A stretch of 8,134 nt of DNA, taken from NCBI GenBank assembly GCA_028696635.1, contig JAQVGR010000058.1, positions 1-8,134 of the forward strand, read 5' to 3'. Source of the DNA: Candidatus Krumholzibacteriia bacterium. GTDB taxonomy: Bacteria > Krumholzibacteriota > Krumholzibacteriia > Krumholzibacteriales > Krumholzibacteriaceae. The notes below the pieces were generated by a model. It saw only the letters and a program-made list of their open reading frames with translations, made no database searches and was not told the origin of the DNA. How positions within the stretch are numbered: the stretch's first letter is position 1; the number at the start of each line of letters is the position of its first letter. The position numbers and the translations under genes were made by a program. This document shows, in pieces, positions 5,194 through 8,134 of this stretch.

Positions 5194-5220
5194 GGGCGTT
5201 CCCCCGCAGGGAGACCGCCC
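5194..5220 (+). other. Hairpin at the start of the por operon leader
   Basis: GGGCG (5194-5198) pairs with CGCCC (5216-5220), enclosing TCCC (5200-5203)/GGGA (5209-5212). It would lie at the very 5' end of the predicted transcript. It resembles no riboswitch I recognise; it could stabilise the mRNA or be chance in GC-rich DNA. Confidence 0.3.
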
Positions 5221-5280
5221 CGTCGCTGTCGGTACGCTCACGGATTGATCAGGATACGCCTCATCGGAAAGGGCAGGGAG

Positions 5281-5841
5281 ATGATCGAAATCAGGACCCA
5301 CGGCCGCGGCGGCCAGGGCGCGGTGATCGCCTCGGAGATCCTGGCGGACGCCTTCTTTCACGAGGGGAAATACGTGCAGGCATTTCCCGCGTTCGGCGTA
5401 GAGAGGCGCGGGGCGCCCGTGATGGCGTTCACGCGCGTCTCGGAGGGGGAGATCCGCGAGCGCTGCCAGATATACGAACCGGATCATCTCATCGTGCTCG
5501 ACCGGGTCCTGCTCGGCACCGTCAACATCACCGAGGGGCTCAAGCCGGGGGGCTGGATCATAATCAACACGAATATGGCCGTCGAGGACAAGGGCCTGCT
5601 CTCGTCGTTCCGCGTGGCGACCGTCGACGCGGTGACGATAGCGCTCAGGCACCGGCTCGGCTCGCGCGCCGCTCCGATCGTGAACACGGCTATCATCGGA
5701 GCCTTCGCCGGGGCGACAAAGCTGGTCAGCCTCGAGGCCGTCGCAAAGGCGATAGAAATGCAGGTTCCCGTCAAGAAAAAGGAGAATATCCGGGCCGCCG
5801 GGGATGCGTACCGGGAAGTGAAGGCGATCGACGGATCATAG
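5281..5841 (+). CDS. porG: 2-oxoacid (probably pyruvate):ferredoxin oxidoreductase, gamma subunit
   Basis: A 186-residue protein, the normal length for a free-standing gamma subunit. These enzymes oxidatively decarboxylate pyruvate or related 2-oxoacids to acyl-CoA and CO2 with reduced ferredoxin, or run in reverse for CO2 fixation; gamma contributes to CoA binding and complex assembly. Diagnostic features are IEIRTHGRGGQGAVIASEIL at the N-terminus (RGGQG 9-13), YVQAFPAFGVERRGAPV (31-47), DRVLLG (74-79), and NTAIIGAFAG (135-144). ATG 5281 is chosen because gamma subunits typically begin MIEIR or similar and AAGGG lies 7 nt upstream; an in-frame TTG at 5245 would add 12 residues with no family match. 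It is first in an operon with a ferredoxin-fusion subunit and alpha, the gamma-delta-alpha order of four-subunit Por enzymes. Substrate (pyruvate against 2-oxoisovalerate) is inferred from the neighbouring alpha subunit. Cytoplasmic. Confidence 0.92.
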   Translation: MIEIRTHGRGGQGAVIASEILADAFFHEGKYVQAFPAFGVERRGAPVMAFTRVSEGEIRERCQIYEPDHLIVLDRVLLGTVNITEGLKPGGWIIINTNMAVEDKGLLSSFRVATVDAVTIALRHRLGSRAAPIVNTAIIGAFAGATKLVSLEAVAKAIEMQVPVKKKENIRAAGDAYREVKAIDGS

Positions 5842-5888
5842 GGCGGCCGTCGTACAGGCGGTTCACCGCTCCGGTGCGGCATCCGAAG

Positions 5889-5931
5889 CCGGATCCCGTG
5901 TCCGCTGCGGGAACCGGGACGCCGCCGGCGG
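5889..5931 (+). other. Stem-loop in the gap between porG and the fusion gene
   Basis: CCGGATCCCG (5889-5898) pairs with CGGGAACCGG (5908-5917): ten positions with one A-A mismatch and a nine-base loop. A perfect palindrome CCGCCGGCGG follows (5922-5931). No T-tract is present. The gap between the two genes is 141 nt, while the next junction overlaps, so this may be a processing or stability element that sets subunit ratios. That is inference; no promoter or small gene is seen in the gap. Confidence 0.4.
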
Positions 5932-5982
5932 AGCGTTCGATCGCCGCAGCACTGCGCGCTCAGAAGGAAGGCTGGAAGCTGT

Positions 5983-7662
5983 ATGGTCAGTAAGATCGAG
6001 TTCAAGAGCTACAAGGAGATGCCGATACGTCCCATGACGGTTGGTTCGATGCTCTGGAACCTCACCGGGTCATGGCGGAACGTCCGGCCGCTGTACGACT
6101 TCAAGACCTCGCCGTGCATTCTCGGCTGCCCCGCCAGCGAGAACATCCAGCGCTATATCTGGCTCGTCACCGAGGAGCGGTACGAGGAGGCCTGGCGCAC
6201 GATCATCGAGACGAACCCGATGCCCGCGGTCACCGGCCGCGTCTGCTTTCATCCCTGCATGACCAAATGCACGCGCGGCGACTACGACGAATCGGTCAAC
6301 ATCAACGCCATCGAACGTTCCCTCGGCGACATGGGGCTCGATCATCCCGAGTGGATGGAGCCCGTCGCGGCATCGGAGAAGCGGCGCGTCGCCGTCGTCG
6401 GGAGCGGCCCGGCCGGCCTGTCCTGCGCCTTCTATCTGGCGCGGCGCGGTTTTCCGGTGACTCTGTTCGAGCGCGACCGGACGCTCGGCGGGGTCCTCCG
6501 GTGGGGCATCCCCGAATACCGGCTCCCCAACGACGTCCTCGACCGGGTCGTCGGAGCGATCGCCGGCGCCGGGCCGATCGAGGTGCGCTCCGGAGTGAAT
6601 GTCGGCGTCGATGTGACGCTCGACGAGCTGCGGAAGGAGTATGACGCGGTCTTCCTCGGGCTCGGGTTGATGCGCAGCCGCGGGCTCGGGGTCGACGGCG
6701 AGGACCGGGGAGGCGTCGAGCCGGGGCTCGAGTTCCTTCGAACGGTCAACGGCGGAGGGAAGGTCGAATCGGGCGGCAGGGTCGTGGTCGTCGGAGGAGG
6801 GAACACGGCGATGGACGTCGCCAGATGCGCGCTCCGCGCGGGGAGCGAGGTCACCGTCGTGTACCGGCGCACGCGCCACGAGATGCCGGCGATCGCCGAG
6901 GAGATCGAGGACGCAGAGAACGAAGGCGTGAGATTCGAGTTCCTCGCCTCCCCGAAGGAGCTCGTGCGCAAGGGCAGGAAGCTCTCCGCGGTCGTGTTCC
7001 AGAGGATGGAGCTCGGCGAGCCCGACGAATCGGGGCGCCGCCGTCCCGTACCCGTCAAGGGGGAGACCTTCATGCTCGAGGTCGACCGGCTCTACACGGC
7101 GATCGGCGAACAGGCTGATCTGACCGGGATCGAGGGCGGGGTCGAGACCGAGTGGAATCTGATCCGCGCCGAAGAGGGGACGGGGGCGACGAGCGATCCG
7201 AAGATATTCGCCGGGGGCGACGTGGCAACCGGCGCGGCGAGCGTCGTGGAGGCGGTCGCGGCGGGGAGGAAGGCCGCGGAGCGGATCGGCAGGATGCTCG
7301 CCGGCGAGCCGGAGCCGGAGACCGCCGAGCCGGTCACCGTCGGGATCGAGGATATGAACCTCGACTACTTCACGCACTCGAAGCAGAACCAGGTGCCGCG
7401 GATAGGGGTCGATGCGGCGGTGAAGGGATTCGACGAGATCAAGACGGGATTCGCGCCGGAACAGCTGGCCGCCGAAGCGTCGAGATGTTTCTCCTGCGGC
7501 GTCTGCAACTACTGCGACAACTGCTGGATCTACTGCCCGGACGTCGCGATCAAACGCCTCGATCAGGAGTACGAATTCGACTACGACTACTGCAAGGGCT
7601 GTCTCGTGTGCGTGTATGAATGCCCGCGCAACGCCATATCGGTGCGGGAGGAGGGCAAATGA
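5983..7662 (+). CDS. Fusion subunit: GltD-like FAD/NAD(P)H Fe-S oxidoreductase joined to a PorD-like 2[4Fe-4S] ferredoxin
   Basis: A 559-residue protein. Residues 1-125 form the Fe-S helical domain of the glutamate synthase small-subunit family: C45-x3-C49P and GRVCFHPCMTKC (C88, C92, C96). Five cysteines are seen there, too few for the two clusters of classical GltD. Next comes the FAD site VAVVGSGPAGLSCAFYLARRG (136-156), the second dinucleotide site VVVVGGGNTAMDVA (267-280) with YRRTRHEMPA (294-303), and the C-terminal flavin motif FAGGDVATGAASVVEAVAAGRKA (409-431). After a linker, residues 500-550 are a PorD-type ferredoxin: C502-x2-C505, then C508-x2-C511-x2-C514-x3-C518P and C537-x2-C540-x2-C543-x3-C547P. 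The domain set suggests electron transfer between NAD(P)H, FAD and the oxidoreductase. It replaces a free delta subunit between gamma and alpha genes. Shine-Dalgarno AAGGAAGG lies 11 nt before the ATG. The stop overlaps the porA start. It is not glutamate synthase: no large subunit gene is present. Direction of flow and nucleotide preference are unknown. Confidence 0.9.
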   Translation: MVSKIEFKSYKEMPIRPMTVGSMLWNLTGSWRNVRPLYDFKTSPCILGCPASENIQRYIWLVTEERYEEAWRTIIETNPMPAVTGRVCFHPCMTKCTRGDYDESVNINAIERSLGDMGLDHPEWMEPVAASEKRRVAVVGSGPAGLSCAFYLARRGFPVTLFERDRTLGGVLRWGIPEYRLPNDVLDRVVGAIAGAGPIEVRSGVNVGVDVTLDELRKEYDAVFLGLGLMRSRGLGVDGEDRGGVEPGLEFLRTVNGGGKVESGGRVVVVGGGNTAMDVARCALRAGSEVTVVYRRTRHEMPAIAEEIEDAENEGVRFEFLASPKELVRKGRKLSAVVFQRMELGEPDESGRRRPVPVKGETFMLEVDRLYTAIGEQADLTGIEGGVETEWNLIRAEEGTGATSDPKIFAGGDVATGAASVVEAVAAGRKAAERIGRMLAGEPEPETAEPVTVGIEDMNLDYFTHSKQNQVPRIGVDAAVKGFDEIKTGFAPEQLAAEASRCFSCGVCNYCDNCWIYCPDVAIKRLDQEYEFDYDYCKGCLVCVYECPRNAISVREEGK

Positions 7663-8134
7663 AGAAGGTCATCATGGGGAACCACGCCGTCAGCTACGGC
7701 GTGCGGGCCTCCGAGGCGAAGGTCATCTCGGCGTACCCGATAACGCCGCAGACCCACGTCGTCGAACTCCTCTCGGAGATGTGCGCGAACGGCGAGATCG
7801 ACGCGAAGTTCATCAAGGTCGAATCGGAGCACAGCGCGATGGCAGCATGCGTGGGCGCGTCGTCGGCCGGATCGCGGGCGTTCACGGCGACCTCTTCGCA
7901 GGGCCTGCTGCTGATGCACGAGATGCTGCACTGGGCGGTCGGCGCGCGCCTGCCGATCGTGCTGGCCAACATCAACCGGGCCGTCGGCCCTCCGTGGTCG
8001 ATCTGGACCGACCAGAACGATTCGCTCTCGCAGCGGGACGTCGGCTGGCTCCAGATCTACTGCGAGTCGAACCAGGAGACGCAGGACACCGTCCCGCAGG
8101 CCTTCAAGATCGCCGAGGAGCTGCAGCTCCCCGT
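7659..8134 (+). CDS. porA: 2-oxoacid (probably pyruvate):ferredoxin oxidoreductase, alpha subunit, truncated at window end
   Basis: Starts at an ATGA overlap with the preceding fusion gene, with a strong GGAGGAGG Shine-Dalgarno four bases upstream; 158 full codons are visible before the right edge and no stop is reached. A complete alpha subunit is usually about 350-400 residues. The N-terminal pyrimidine-binding fold is clear: MKKVIMGNHAVSYGVRASEA, then AYPITPQT (25-32), the conserved 2-oxoacid oxidoreductase motif near the active site, VESEHSAM (54-61), TATSSQGLLLMHEML (76-90) and LPIVLANINRAVGPPWSIW (98-116). The stretch WTDQNDSLSQRDVGWLQIYCESNQE (116-140) matches the pyruvate synthase type of alpha subunit as I remember the family, so pyruvate is the likeliest substrate; 2-oxoisovalerate cannot be excluded. 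The TPP-binding beta subunit should follow outside the window. Translational coupling implies matched amounts of this subunit and the fusion protein. Confidence 0.92.
   Translation, partial: MKKVIMGNHAVSYGVRASEAKVISAYPITPQTHVVELLSEMCANGEIDAKFIKVESEHSAMAACVGASSAGSRAFTATSSQGLLLMHEMLHWAVGARLPIVLANINRAVGPPWSIWTDQNDSLSQRDVGWLQIYCESNQETQDTVPQAFKIAEELQLP

Noticed and set aside
5245..5280. TTG at 5245 as the porG start
   Set aside because: The added 12 residues match nothing in the gamma family, whose members begin at MIEIR-like sequences, and ATG 5281 has its own ribosome-binding site.
5157..5993. Plus-strand 278-codon frame overlapping porG and the start of the fusion gene
   Set aside because: It is a frame shadow of porG, very Arg/Gly-rich, and its ATG-like start lies inside the -35 promoter element.
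6070..7377. Long minus-strand open frame (435 codons) opposite the GltD-PorD fusion
   Set aside because: Long antisense frames are expected in GC-rich coding DNA; the composition is Arg/Asp/Pro-rich with no recognisable domain, while the plus strand has complete conserved motifs.

Overview
The window is a high-GC bacterial chromosome segment in which every gene reads on the + strand. It is densely packed and looks like core metabolism; I see no integrase, transposase, phage gene or CRISPR array. The 2-oxoacid:ferredoxin oxidoreductase operon, a GltD-like Fe-S flavoprotein and an Rrf2/cysteine-desulfurase pair point to an anaerobic or microaerophilic, Fe-S-rich lifestyle. Signal peptides and bacterial -35/-10 promoters rule out an archaeon. 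I would guess a deep-branching GC-rich anaerobe (FCB-group candidate phylum or deltaproteobacterial-like), but a phylum cannot be fixed from this sequence alone.

Layout. (1) 3-842: C-terminal 279 residues of a tetratricopeptide-repeat (TPR) protein, followed by a strong intrinsic terminator (901-937). (2) 993-1580: an exported cyclophilin-type peptidyl-prolyl isomerase, then a short spacer with degenerate repeats and a stem-loop. (3) 1713-4450: a clear promoter drives an Rrf2-family (IscR-like) regulator, a NifS/IscS-type cysteine desulfurase and a membrane-anchored HExxH metallopeptidase whose start overlaps the desulfurase stop (ATGA). (4) 4447-5024: a small tRNA cluster, tRNA-Ser(UGA), tRNA-Ser(GCU) and tRNA-Arg(ACG), with its own promoters and terminators and a 30-bp tandem repeat between the second and third tRNA. 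(5) 5157-8134: an operon for a multi-subunit 2-oxoacid (probably pyruvate):ferredoxin oxidoreductase: gamma subunit (porG), then a fusion of an FAD/NAD(P)H GltD-like oxidoreductase with a PorD-like 2[4Fe-4S] ferredoxin, then the alpha subunit (porA), which runs off the right edge. A beta (TPP-binding) subunit would be expected just outside.

How it fits together. The cysteine desulfurase supplies sulfur for Fe-S clusters (and possibly tRNA thiolation), and the Rrf2 protein probably senses cluster status. The oxidoreductase is a heavy Fe-S consumer. The GltD-PorD fusion suggests electrons can pass between NAD(P)H, FAD and the ferredoxin module inside the complex. The metallopeptidase is the unexplained member of the Fe-S operon. 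I found no obviously new system. The most distinctive points are the fusion subunit, the peptidase translationally coupled to a cysteine desulfurase, the hairpin at the desulfurase start site, and a terminator-like leader just in front of tRNA-Ser(UGA).
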